Shown here piece after piece: positions 22,564-35,969 of a stretch of DNA of 64,000 nucleotides. The stretch covers positions 11,054,001-11,118,000 of the forward strand of contig JAFFSR010000220.1 in assembly GCA_017163975.1 (NCBI GenBank). The letters are read 5' to 3'. Under the pieces are notes generated by a model, which worked only from the letters and a program-made list of their open reading frames with translations, did no database searches and was not told the origin of the DNA. The first letter of the stretch is position 1. Each line of letters begins with the position of its first letter. The DNA is from Anastatus disparis. Lineage: Eukaryota > Arthropoda > Insecta > Hymenoptera > Eupelmidae. Made by a program: the position numbers and the translations under genes.

Positions 22564-25500
22564 GTAAGCATTCATTGAAAATTTTTGTTTTTAAATGTAG
22601 TTTAATTTTTAAAAATATTTTCAATATTAATGATTTTATTTAGATTATATACCGATTAGAAAATCGGTTATTCAAAAAGGGTAAAAGAGTACAGATGGCT
22701 TGAATTTGATTTTAAAAAGATCATGTTAATTATAAACATATAAAAAATATTGAATATTTAAGTTTTTGTAACAGTAAAACTTTTAGATGAATATTATTGA
22801 ACACATTGTTCAATTGAAATTTATTTTTAAATTATATTTAATTTTAAGGAAAAATCTTATATTATTATTATCGACATTAATATTTTTACCGAGCTTCTCG
22901 CGCATTAGAATAAGTTGTTTTATCTTATTTTATTTCTAATCACACTCCCAAGTTATATGTAACATTCAAACATTATGTGATCGAAGTTTGTCAATTAAAT
23001 CCATTGCAAAAGGAACAGATTGTTAGAGGTACAGAGGAAAGTGGAGCAGCTGTGACACCCTAACTTTAACTTATGATTTTATTTAAATTCAGCAGACTAC
23101 GATATTTAAAAAACTGGAAATGTATTGATTTTCAATAAAAAAATGAAGCATCCACTTTTTATTGTTCGGAATTTCAATCTTATGTTATTAATATGTAAAA
23201 CTTGTTTCATATGAGAATCAAAGGGGAAAAAAACTAGAACATTGCTACTTATGATTTCTTCGAAATTAACTATGAAAAATTCATTATTTTATTAAATATT
23301 TGGTGTGTGCTAGACTTACCCGCCTGCCAGGCAGGCTCTTCCTCATTCTTCTCTTTTTCAAGAAACTGGTTGAAGACTAGATTGCTTGGAAAAATTTTAT
23401 AAAGAGAAAATTTCATAATGAAAATTTTCAATTTTTCGACATTTCCATTTTTAATCATATTTTATTTTATAAGACCATAAATAAATATTAATAAATATTT
23501 CTTACGAAGAAATTAAACAAAAATCTAAAAATATTTCTCAACGCAGAATTTTGCAGAGTTTTTTCGTACGAAAAAATCTTTAAAAATAATAAATTTTCCA
23601 TCCCACCACTATCTCTACGACGTAACTTAAATAAAATGAAAAAAAAAAAAATTGTTTCCAATAAAGTTCTAGCAGTAAAATATTATTTATGGTTTAAGAT
23701 TAAAATCCCATGATACTCCATCATTAACGATAAAGAATATAAAGTCTACTTTTATTTCGCATTACATTGAAATCGTAAAAGTAAATGCAACGCTTTCAAT
23801 GTTACATAAATTGATTTTTATTTTTATATAACAGATAGCAAATATTGATTTCCTTATAATTTCGAAGGACATACCAAGTTATCTTCACAAAAGGTTAAAT
23901 CCTTTCTTCTCCAAGTTGTAAAAACTTTGTTAGTATATCCTGGTAGGATATTACGTCGTAAACGAAACACTTTTTTTCTCCAACTACAAATCGAGGATTT
24001 AGCATGAATAAGCTATAATTCGATCAGATTGCAGTCATAAACTGATTTTGAGTTAACCTTAAAATGATTAAATTCTATTAACATTAATGCTTACAATAAA
24101 AAATAAAACGAACGTATATGGACAATATATTGTTTCAAAAAATAGCATATGAGATTGAGTACATAAAATTTTTATAAATAGAAAAACATTTTGGAATATT
24201 GCCATATTTTTTAAAGTAGAATTTATAAATGCTATACATTGATTACTGCGCAACCTTTAAAGAACTGTCAATTTAACTTTTTAAAGGAGCACATTATTTT
24301 ATATTACTTCAGTTATTATTTTTCTAAAAAATATCGTTAACTTAAATAAAATTTTAAAATTTATTTTATAACATCTATATTTTTAATTACATACGGCAAG
24401 CTTAAGAAAAAAAGACCTACTCTACTAATGGAAATTTATAAAACTTTTATATACTTCAATAACTTCGATGAAAAAAATGTAATAATTTATTTTATCGCTT
24501 AAACAATAACTAAAAAGAAACAAAACATTTCTATTCGTCCCGCTTCATCGAGTTTTCAAAAGCTTTCGGATAACTATTAACCCTTGCTAGTTTCTTTTTG
24601 GTTTTACCTCCTTCTTTTCAATATAATGCCAACGATAAAACGTACTTTAAGTTACGACACTCGTTCCTACGGAGCTTAAATCGTGCGTAAAAGAAAAAGT
24701 TGTTTGCATACAATATACAGTATACTACGAAGTTACTACTGCTGCGACTGATACTTTAAAAAAACAGCGATAAGAACATTATTATTATAGTTTTAATTTT
24801 TGATTCCTCGTGATAATACTTTATGTAAAATTTATTTTATTTTTTAAAACATTTATATTTAAATTTAATGAAACCACATAAATCATGTAAATTACGATTC
24901 AAAGTACTATCATAATTATATAAATAATCTCTCTGTTTAATTTATGCGTAAATACTGAAACTTTAGTCGTTCAAAACGACAGTTCACATGAACATCAGTA
25001 CTTTCGTGTCTATGCCGTATGCACATAATTCAAACGGCGAAAAGTCGCTAAGGCGATTATAATATGGAATTAGAGGTCTTAGTGTACACAACACTGCGGA
25101 GATTAAATGACCGAAAAGGAGGGTTCTCAATATATTTCGCATACGTCTGACCAGAAACCTTACATTATTCATGTAATATTGATTGGGAATACAAGTTCAT
25201 TATTTTATTATAAATTAAACTAAATATTTTTAAATATTTAAAAGATTACCATTATCAATAAAAAAAAATATTCATCATATTTTTTTTTAATTTTTAAACT
25301 TGTGGGACACAGCGTAAAAATAAAAAGTATATCAGGATCTTTCTTTTTTTAAATATAAATTTCTTGAGCCAATACGTAAAAATATTATTTTTTTATCAAT
25401 AAACTGATATTTCCAAAAATAGTAACTTAATTTATAGGTTTTCCTGTCGATATTGAAAGTATTTTTGCAGCTGAACTTTCGTAAATAAAAATAAATAGTT

Positions 25501-26404
25501 TTTTTTTTAATATTTACGATTACACTTTACCTATAACAGAAACATTTATAAAGATTATCCAAAAACTCGTACGAAAATATTCCAAAAAATTCACAAAACT
25601 TAAAAAAATGTTGCATGACTTACTCTGTTATGAAAACCAATAATCATAAACGTAAAAAAACTTACGTTATATGTTAAGTACGACGTCAAATCGGGCATAT
25701 TAACTCATATAATCTCAGCCCTAACACATACGAACATTTAAATACCCAAGCCTTTTATTTTTTATTCTCAATCCGACGTCGTGAAGTCTATCGTACACTA
25801 CAAACTTTACGTATTGTATTCACTTTATATACATACTCACATTTTGTCCGCAATTTTAATCTAACTTTATATAAATGTGTATATAGTCTGGTACAAAACG
25901 TTTTATATATATACGCGAAGAAAAAATGAGAACGAGACTGCACGACGCGCTTGTTATGTTTATGCGGACTTTGTTGCGTGTTCGTTAAGAGAATTAGGGA
26001 AATACAAAAGAAATTATTAATACTTTTTTTTCTTCTTTGGAGTTTATATATGTTAACTTAATTATTATTAATTTTCTTTATTATTGTTTATCTTTTCTAA
26101 AAATTTAGATTTTATTGTTTAGGATCGATTTATTTGTTAAAAAAAAGGTATGATTTTGTCGTTAAATCAGTTTGAAAGAAAAATAATTAATTTTTTTAAT
26201 AATGTATTGTAATTATAATTAGTTGATATATATTTTGAAATACATAGTCTTACTTCTATAACGATGATACCTTTCTTACAATGATGATCAATTATTAGTA
26301 ACGCTAAAAAAAATTGAAAATACAGTTTAAAGGGGAAAATCTAACTTCTAAGACAAAAAAAAATATGGAAGGATTTAATATTTTCAAACAAATTCCTATT
26401 TGAT

Positions 26405-26598
26405 ATTTATTTAACGTCGCTGTATTTATACTATCATTGCGATACTTATTAGCGACGGAGATATCGTCAGTGTGTTTATGAACAAAGCACATGTGATGTA
26501 CGGAGGTGCTTATATCAATTGGCCGCCGAGACCAAGATTCGAACTCAGATCCCCGAGATTACGAATCCATCGCTCTACCGACTGAGCCACTGACGGCC
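26405..26598 (-). mobile_element. tRNA-Thr-derived SINE, copy 3
   Basis: The - strand reads GGCCGTCAGTGGCTCAGTCG with GTAGAGCGATGGATTCGTAA, a good A box and a CGT anticodon loop, then GAGTTCGAATC as B box. The body has ACACACTGACGATATCTCCG and the 3' end is CAGCGACGTTAAATAAA. This is among the least decayed heads. Confidence 0.88.
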
Positions 26599-29500
26599 TC
26601 TTTCATATTCCCTTTATTTTGATTAAAAAGTTTTCTAATTTAACATTACATGAAATTTGAATTTCACTACAAGGAATTCAGAGTTTCCTACTATGTCAAC
26701 ATTAGTTGTGGTTGTATAATTTTCGAATATTATATATCAAATTTTAAATTCGGTATTCCTCAAAAATTAACATTTAAAAATGATAATTTTACAAAAAATT
26801 AAAATTTTGTTTATTATATAAATATTTGATTAAAAATAATGTTAATGTTAAAATGTGCATGAAAAATTTTACTTTATTCAATATTTAATCATTCGGATAA
26901 ATTTGTTTTTCATGTATAAATTTACATATAATTATTACCGTTTTTATGTACTTTTAATATATTTCAATACATACCCTTTAAAATTGTGCCTGCTAAAATA
27001 TTAATTTTAATATATCACGCACTTTTATTAAAATTTTTAAATCTTGGATGTTGATTAAATTTTATAATATTTTAAATTAATTTTAAAAACTTTTTTCATG
27101 AAATGAATTATACAATATTAAAATTTTAGTCCGCTGCTCATGAATTTTGAAATTTCTGTTTATAAAGTTAAAAATTATTTTTCATAAAAAGAGATTATTT
27201 CTTTGAATCTTTATTAACGAATTCACTATAATCCACGATAAAAAAATTCCTTGCAAAATAAAACTATAAAATATCGTTAAGCAAAAAAAAAAAAAAATAA
27301 AATTTTATAATTTTCTGCGTTTATTAACTAACCTTTTTTTTAATAAAATAAAATTTTTTTTTATTAGAAAAAATGAAAAAAAATGTAACAAAACTTACTT
27401 TATTTTTACCTCAATATCTCTAACACGCAGCATAAAGTAAAATATAGACATTATGACGTTGTGTTGTTGGAAGGGAGGTAGATATATACCGCGCTTGCGA
27501 GGTGAAACCTACTTAAAAGCGAAAAAAAATATATATATATATAGAAAGAGAGAGAAACTAAAGCTACTGACATAGGTCCGAGTTTTATGCTCGTTTACGT
27601 TGCTTGCCAGTAGTACGATGCCTCGCGTTTGAGTTTGTCAATATATATACCGCGCTATGTACAGTTATACACAACACGTTTTTTTTTTCTCTTTTTCTTT
27701 TTACGAGGTCGATCCTTTTCTATACATTGCGCGTTTTTATCTGCTCGCGAGCGCTAAGGGAAAAAAGGTCATGGCTTTGCTTTTATTTTTCTTTATAATA
27801 TATAAAAGATGATTTTTATTAATTTTTTGATCTTTTTACATTTTTGGAGATTAATGCTTTGGTAATTAAAATATTTGATTCAAAAGGTTAAAATATAATT
27901 AAAATGCCATTATTCAAAGCTTGTTTCGATGATAATTTTTTTTTTTATTATCATGAACATATTATATTATATAAGCTCTCACTTGATGTACGGCTTCCTA
28001 CAATTTAAAAAATTTAATACACTGATCGTCGTTAATTGACAATATAAATGGAATTACAAGAGATTAGCTTCATAATCATATTGCATAAGTCGATTAGACA
28101 GTTTTAGTTAAACATTCTTAATACTTTTAATAAATAAACGATAATTTATAATATTAAATTATTATGCTACGTATTGTTAAATATCAAATTTTAAATCAAA
28201 TTAGAATTTAAGTTTTAGCTGATAAAAAATTGAGATGCATTTTTAAAATTCAAATTTTTGAAATTTCTTTTTAACGGCGAATCTTTCCGTTTTGATAAAT
28301 GTAAACTTTTTTAAAGTGCATGCACTTTTCAAGTAATCGGCGAACAAATATTTAACTATGCCAAGTAAATTTATTCCTTAACAAATTTCTACAAACTGTT
28401 TTTCTTTTTTTGTAAGATTGAAAAAATTTAAAAGAAATCTATTAAAAGCTTGGTACAATTAAAGCGAAACAAACAGTCGAAATCTATTGTTTCTTTTCTA
28501 TTTCTTATGGTTGACTTATTTCTTATTTGAAAATTTCACCACCTTAAAAAATATGAAAATAAACAATGATAATAATCATAATGAAAATCAAAACCATCTT
28601 AAACCAACATTACGATTTATCTTCGTAAGTCACTATTCGTAACGCAGTTACATCAAAATGTCTTCCTAAATTATGTTTACATTATAACAATTTAGAATGA
28701 TGATAATACACCATGCGTGATATTAACGAATTCCAAGCTCTAAATTACAATTTGTTTCTCAGCTCTAGTTTTGTTTATACAAACAACTGCTGTTGTTGTT
28801 TACAAAACGTATATTGTTTTCCAAAAGCTTTGTAAACCAAAGGCTCGGTGTATATAATTGCAAAATTCGGAAACGTGTTATGTTACCCAGATGATTCGTT
28901 TGCTTTTGTGTACGGCCATGAATTATATAGTAAGTCACTTTGTGACGATACGGTGTTTTTAGAGAAATTTATGTTGTTCTAAAGTGAACTTTTAGGGATG
29001 CTAACTTGACATGTTTTTCTTTTATATATTTACGAGAGTTCATTATTAATGAAGATCGTTGTATGTAAAGTACACTTGTCAGTATAAAATTTTATATTTT
29101 TTAAAATTTTCGTTCTTTTTGTTTATAACCTACAATAGAAGCATTTTTTATGATAATATTCATAGATTAAAGTTTATAAAAGTCGTTCAAAACTAATTTG
29201 GGTTAAACAATGCTTTTGTTGAACTTACCATATATGACTAGTTTAAATTTCATTAAATTTTAAATTTGTCAAGTTGGCTTATATTTTCGTTATTATCATA
29301 ATATGTTTTGTAATATACATGTAACATGTGCCCTTTTAAAATAAAACTTATGCCTGATCTTTCTACTTTATTTTTTTCTCAGATGCATTTCTTTAAAATC
29401 GTTAAATTTCTAATGATTTCTTCTTTTTTTTAATTAATCTCATGAATTTTTTTCTTACTTCGTAACTCCCACATTACATCAATTTTGAATCAGTCTTTTC

Positions 29501-32500
29501 TACAACTTTCATTTTTGCCTACATCTTCATCCTTACACAATTTACTTCTTTTATCATAAAAAATTACTTTTTTTACGTTTTCGAACATATAAATAGTATA
29601 TTCTCTCTTTTCAATTGAAAAAATTTTTCTTATTTGATTTTCTTTTATTTGTTATTTCTTTCATTTTTTTCACGCCAACGTATATACCCACATATATACA
29701 CGTACACTCATATACGGCTTAGCAAGAATAGAAAATAACAAAAGCTTGCCGTCTTTTCAATAGACAACCCGTTGATTGTTCGCCAGTATGAAGCTTTGGA
29801 TTTTATGAGCTGTGACATTGAATTTCATGCAGCAAGACTTTAATGCCTATTCTTTTGTGATACATTCAATTGTACGTTGTTTTGTTTTCTGATCATTGAC
29901 GTATGCTTGTTTCAATAATCGCGAAGAATAATTATTTCAGAAGTCATTTAAACATAAAATTATTTGCTTCAATTTATTTATTAAAGTATCTACATAATTT
30001 TATATTGCAAGAAGTAGATAACATTAATATTTATTTTCAATGATTTTTTTTATATTAAAATATCATTAAGGCGTACAATGAAAATAATAATTTAATTAAT
30101 AGAAACAACATATATAATAAAATATATTATATTTTATTTAAGTTGAAATGATGAAAAATAAATGAGGTTATTTTGTTACGTTGATTTTCATGTTGACATT
30201 ATTCCAATACCGACCTAGTTTCACTTCGTAGTTAATATATTGTTTTATATAATAGTATCACAGTTGGATATACTAAAGCATCACCCAAGCGGACATAATA
30301 TTGAATATACTTTTATTGTCATTTAAATGTCTTAGTGTCTTAAAAAGTCAATATTTTGAGTTTATTATCTTGAAATTCTTATGAAAATTAAAAACATTTT
30401 GCGATCAATAGGCAACTTCAAATAAAAACAATTCGGATCCTCTATAATTCATAGCCTTCCAATTTTTTTTTAATTATGATATATAGTATATAAATTTTTT
30501 CCGTTTTCAAAAGAAATCATAAAACATCAAAGGGAAAAAACCAAGGGCGAAAATTACGAAAAAATCGAAAATCCAAGTTATTAACCACTTTCAATGATAC
30601 GCATTTATATGTACCTTCAAATAGTAAAATCATGCAATTAAATCTCTTCTTTTATCATATATATACATATATGAATAGCGATATATCATCTATACATATG
30701 ATGATCAAAGAAAATAGCATAAAGCCTGAAGATAAAAATGCTAGGATCAATTTTCATCTTTTTTTTCTTTACCTTTACTAACGTTAAGTCACTCTTCTTT
30801 CCCCTTCGAATATCATAAAACTTATTTATATGTTGGGGAGAAGAAGGAAGTTGGCGGAAGAAATAAAAAAGTGCTCGGATTCAGGTTTGAATGATCGAGT
30901 TAAGGATTTTTTTTTTGGAATTTTGTTATTTATGTACGGACTTGAATAATTTTTTATATATGAGTTTTTTTCTTCATTTTACACATAAAAGAAAACGTTT
31001 CAGATCAACGGACAGTAAAATAACTGAAATAGCTGAGTTTGATTACATGCTTTGTTTGACACCCAATATTTATAAAAATATTTCTAAAGATCAAAGGGCA
31101 ATGAAAATTTGATTTTTTATCTATATTTTGCTAAATAATAAAATTTATCAAAAACAATTTTTATTAAAAAAACAAAATGTTTTTAATGAATTAACTAACA
31201 TATTACAAGCTCTTGTGTAAACAATTTATAATACAACGAAATTTACCAATTCAAACAGGTCCAGTATAATAAATTCAATCCCGAGCACGCTTTTATTCCG
31301 TCATTATTAAACACAAGCCCGAACGCATAGTAAATTTCTAAAAGCAAGAGAGTAACGCAAGCGTAGATTTTGTATACGATATACGGCAGCTAGTTATACG
31401 CGAGAGGCTTTTTGTCACTTCGTACGTTTAATGTGCATGCGTAGGAACGCGTCAATTATGGCAGAGCACGTGTGTTTCATTATACGGCGTAAAACAGTTT
31501 AGTTATGTGGCAATGCAGAAGGGGATGGTAAAGCTAAATTTGTGTTTACTTTGCGAACAATGTGAAATGTGAATACAAACGTTGAATGTCTTGTAAAGAA
31601 TTAGAGAAATTTTTTTTTAACAAAATTCATTATCAAAGTGGAGCCTTAGCATTTTATAAATTAATTAGAATTTTTAAAGAGATTGACGCATTTTTAGACA
31701 ATTTTTATATAAACTTTAGTCTTAAATGATTTATATCTTTTACAAGACTTTAACTTTGATTGATTAATATTGTCAAATTTTTATTGAATATGAAATATTT
31801 TGGTGTTTATTGATTAATTGTAATTGATTGCTTTAACTAAAGTAAAAATGTTATTTTTTAAAAGACAAATATTTTTAATAATATAAACATGGCTCAGCAT
31901 AATCATATTATGTTTACATAAAAAAATTATCATTTCAGTACTATTAAATAAATAAGTCTTAAAATAATATTATTCAAATATAATTTTTCCATAAATAAAT
32001 TCCAACATTTCAACAAAATTGTAAAATTAAAGTTGTACTTAATAAAATCTTTAAATTTAACAAATATAGGTAACCATTCCCATTTGAACCTATAATTAAT
32101 CCGTATTAGTTTGCATTGTATATATCACACCATAAAACTCAAGTGATACGAGTCAGCGTGGCGCCCAACGTGCCTCTCTATTTATTCTCTCTCTGTTCGC
32201 TCGCGTATATACACATTGATGTATACATACGTATAGCATCTATATAGTATACTTAGATTGATGTTGTACACTATTGTAAGCTCGTACTAACGAGTCTACT
32301 GCCAAGTTCTCCTTAAGATATAGGGGATGAAGTTGTATAAGAAGCTACTACCGACCCCATGGCCCTGTTATTTCTTTTGTTTTCTTTATCTTTTCTTTTT
32401 TTCTTCTTTATTTTTATTTTCGAAGGACTCATTTTCTTTACTTCTTCTTCTCTTATTCTTTTTTTTTTGTTCTTTGTTTTAAAAGAGATTTCAAGAATAA

Positions 32501-34689
32501 TTGCAAACTCGAGTTCTTGAGAAATTTTTACTCGAGAGAGGGAGAGTTGATGTGCTTTGGGAAGAGAATATTGTCGTTGCTGGAGTTTTGAAGAAATGTT
32601 TGAATTTCTTTTTCTTTATGGAATATAATAAGAAATCGTTGTTATAAAGTTTATGAAATAATTTAGGAATTTTTAATAAATATAAATAAGTACATATTGT
32701 TATGTATCTTCTTAATAATTATTTTTTAATTAAGTAAATAATTAATGATGATGACCGTATTAATTAATAAAATATTTATCATATTCGCACGCTTTTTAAT
32801 CAAAACTTTTATAAATATAACGACGACTTCGCAAGCGTATTTCCACACTTGTTTTAAAAACTCAGTATTTATTTTAAACAAAAAAAACTAATTTATATTT
32901 TGTGACTTAAAAAATTTAAATTTATTAGAACAATCAAAGTTAAGACAAAGGATATTAAATTTGAAATGTTCAACTTAGTTACTCTTTTTAAATTTTTGAA
33001 TAACTTTTCCTGTGTTTCCTATGCACACAAATGTAACCACCAAAACAAAACGAGACTCAATCTTAAAACGTGTATCTACGTTTACAAAATTTTTAATTAT
33101 AAAACTCAGATTAAAAAGTTTGCGAATCTGTAATCATCGAGCGTATAATGTAATTGATTTTAATCACTTTAGTTAAACGTATTTTTCTTTAATTTAAAAA
33201 ATAAATTAATTTAGCACCGATGTTCCACAGCAGATGTTGAATGTAAAGTTTCGAAAACTAAAATATCTCTATGGAATCATAATAAATCAAAACTTTAGTA
33301 ATTTGTATGTAAATGCTATCATTAAATTTTCATTTAAAACTAAAAAAGCGTAACGTTTATTTAAAAGTTTTCAATTTTTATTTAATTATTTTTATTTTTA
33401 ACATTTTATATTATTATATTTTTAAAGAATAATTTAAATAATTTTATAAATAAACGAATAATATTATTTATCTTTTAAAAATAATTTAGCAACAAATTCG
33501 CATTTTATTAAGTTTTTATAAACGAAAATAGTATAAGCTTTATCAGTTTCAGCTTCAAATAATTTCATCACTTTATCTCCAAAACTGTATTGAACAACTA
33601 AAACTTGTCACTTGTCACGTTGTTCAATTACATCTACAAGCACAGAATATCTTTCAACTTCCTGTTAACATCCTGAAATAGATTGAATTCGCATTCTCTA
33701 TTTTTCATTTAATTAAATCATTCGAAATTAGAAATTTTAATGTAAACAGATTTTTAATCATTATATCATCATGTTCTAAATACATTATTTAATTAATTTC
33801 AAATCCAAAAAAATTCTTTAACATTTATTTAAAAAAAAAGAAATTATTAAAATTTTTAATAAAATTAAGAAATTTTATATTGACTTTTTTACAGAAAATT
33901 CTAAGGTTATTATTTTTAACTTTCGTGAACTAAAGAAAAAGGAGAAAAGGAGTAATTGAATGATTATTACAAGATAAAATAAGAGAAAAGTCGCTTTTAG
34001 CTTAAGCTTTGCAGCGTAATATTTTTGCCGTGTATACGCGTGACGTACCGAAGAGGTTGCAAGAAAGTTTAGTTAAAGTGGGTTAACGAATTTGCATTGA
34101 TTAGAAATAGAGTCTAAGGGTAAAGAAGAATATGTTTTACGTTAGAAACTGTTAGTAAAGTCGTTATTATATTTTCGTGATGTATTTTTTCTTTTATTTT
34201 CTTTCTAAATGGGTAACCTTAATGTTTTTATATCTAAAATCCAAACATATTTATCAAGTGTAAAGTGGCATTTAACGTACACATGAGAATAAATTATATT
34301 CAAATTGAAAACAGATCGTATATCTCTGTCCTTTTCTAATAAAAGAATCAATTTTTTTCGCAAAAATTATTAATTGTAGCAAAGAATTCAAAGAAAGTCC
34401 CATCTTGTATGATAAAAAGCAATATTTTATGCGAAAACCTTTAAAAAATTGTTAACTTTAAACAAATGGATGAAATTAATTTTTCCTTATCAAAGAAAAA
34501 ATTGCTCCTTTTGATACGAGATGAGACTTTCTTCTTATTTTTTGCCACAATTATAAGTTTTTGAAAAAAAATTAATTTTTTCATTAGAAAAAGACAGAGG
34601 TATACGATTTGCTCTTAATTAAATGAAAAATATACTTGAGTGTAACATTGAATAATAGTATATTACGCAACGAGTGCGTAAAATATGTG

Positions 34690-34735
34690 ATTATCGCACG
34701 AGTCGGTTTTGTCGCCCGAGCGCAGCGAGGGCTCC
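34690..34735. other. GC-rich island next to the long inverted repeat
   Basis: Reads gattatcgcacgagtcgg followed by ttgtcgcccgagcgcagcga; strikingly GC-rich for this region. It follows CGCAACGAGTGCGTAAAATA at 34663-34682, whose GTGCGTAAAAT resembles the reverse complement of the ATTTTACGCAC in the nearby minisatellite. It may be the end of the same transposon family. Confidence 0.5.
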
Positions 34736-34828
34736 AAAAAAATAAATAATATTACTAATATAAAAATAAAATTAATAAAACCATCAACGGCAAGCCGGAG
34801 TAGAACCTGATATCGACCGAGTAACAAT

Positions 34829-35124
34829 TGAGTTGTTTGTTATTTACTCAAGTATTAATCGGTGTATCTTCAAATTAAAAGTTGAGCGCAATAGATATTA
34901 TTATTATGAACATCTATGCACAAGAAAAAAAAAATCTACCGCTTTGTTTTTGAGAAAAGTAAGTAACGCCAAAGTTTTTTCTCGTTACTTACTTTTCTCA
35001 AAAACAAAGCGATAGATTTTTTTCTTCTTGTGCATAAATATTTATAATAATAATATCTATTGCGCTCAACTTTTAATTTGCAGATTCACCGATTAATACT
35101 TGAGTAAATAACAAAAATCTCAGT
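34829..35124. repeat. Long inverted repeat, ~140-bp arms with a 14-base loop
   Basis: The left arm (34829-34968) and right arm (34983-35124) are near-perfect reverse complements: TTATTTACTCAAGTATTAAT, GTTGAGCGCAATAGATATTA, TTGTTTTTGAGAAAAGTAAG and matching blocks in the other arm. The loop is about ccaaagttttttct. The tipE pre-mRNA would carry it as a ~140-bp double-stranded stem. The frame 34833-35015 crosses the palindrome and is not a gene. Confidence 0.95.
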
Positions 35125-35403
35125 TAGACAAGGATAGCTCTCAAATTAAAATTCCATGAAAATATATTATTAAAATAATAATTGAGAATTCCTCCCCCCT
35201 CTTTAAAACAATAAATAAGAAATTATTTAAATGATTAACTCTAAGATTAATTAATAAGAGAGTTCACGTATCGCGAAAAAAATTGTACATAGCACTTTAA
35301 AAGAGCATCACAAGAGCTTTCAAATGAGATGTATAAATGTCTGTTATGATGTATAGTTCCTGAAATATAATATTTTAAAAATTAAAAAAATTTTTTTTAG
35401 ATG

Positions 35404-35624
35404 AAATCATTTTACGCACGCTCAAATCATTTTACGCACGCTCAAATCATTTTACGCACGCTCAAATCATTTTACGCACGCTGTATTCATTTTACGCACG
35501 CTGAAATCATTTTACGCACGCTCAAATCATTTTACGCACGCTAAAATCATTTTACGCACGCTGAAATCATTTTACGCACGCTGAAATCATTTTACGCACG
35601 CTCGATTCATTTTACGCACGCTAA
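35404..35624. repeat. 20-bp minisatellite, 11 copies of TTTACGCACGCT
   Basis: The core ATTTTACGCACGCT recurs exactly every 20 bases, eleven times, with variation only in the four bases before ATTCA/ATCAT (CAAA, GTAT, GAAA, AAAA, CGAT). Diverged relatives (TTTTATGTACGC, TTTTGCGCACGC) follow up to about 35,695. Confidence 0.97.
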
Positions 35625-35772
35625 ACAAATGCGTCTCATAATATGATATTTTATGTACGCAAACGGGTACATGAAATCGAATTTTGCGCACGCCGTTAGA
35701 AAAAAAAATTAAAACATCTTAAACTGATGTAACTAATGCATAATAAAATTAAAGTTTAAATGATATAATAGT

Positions 35773-35969
35773 GAGATCGTCAGTGGCTCAGTCAGTAGAG
35801 TGATGGATTCGTAATCTCGAGGACCTGAGTTCAAATCCCACTCTCGGCCGGTCGATACAAGCACCGCTGTACGTTAAATGTGCTTTATTCACAAACACAT
35901 TGACGATCTCCGTCGCTAACTAGCATTGCAATGATAGCATGGATACAGCGACGTTAAATAAAAAAAATA
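35773..35969 (+). mobile_element. tRNA-Thr-derived SINE, copy 4 (plus orientation)
   Basis: Reads GTCAGTGGCTCAGTCAGTAG as A box, GATGGATTCGTAATCT as anticodon stem-loop (CGT), and GAGTTCAAATCCC as B box. A body with CACATTGACGATCTCCGTCG and the tail CAGCGACGTTAAATAAAAAA follow. Same family as the three - strand copies; the only one in the orientation of tipE. Confidence 0.88.

Noticed and set aside
32156..32175. TGGCGCCCAACGTG, resembling an LTR-retrotransposon primer-binding site
   Set aside because: No LTR end (CA) precedes it, no second LTR or pol-like frame was found, and a 14-base match alone is weak.
35404..35624. CRISPR-like array (regular repeats with short gaps)
   Set aside because: The variable part is only four bases and the genome is eukaryotic; this is a 20-bp minisatellite.
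35773..35850. tRNA-Thr gene
   Set aside because: The A box, anticodon loop and B box are present but the acceptor stem does not close, and the sequence continues into a repeated body with an A-rich tail shared by three other copies: a SINE.
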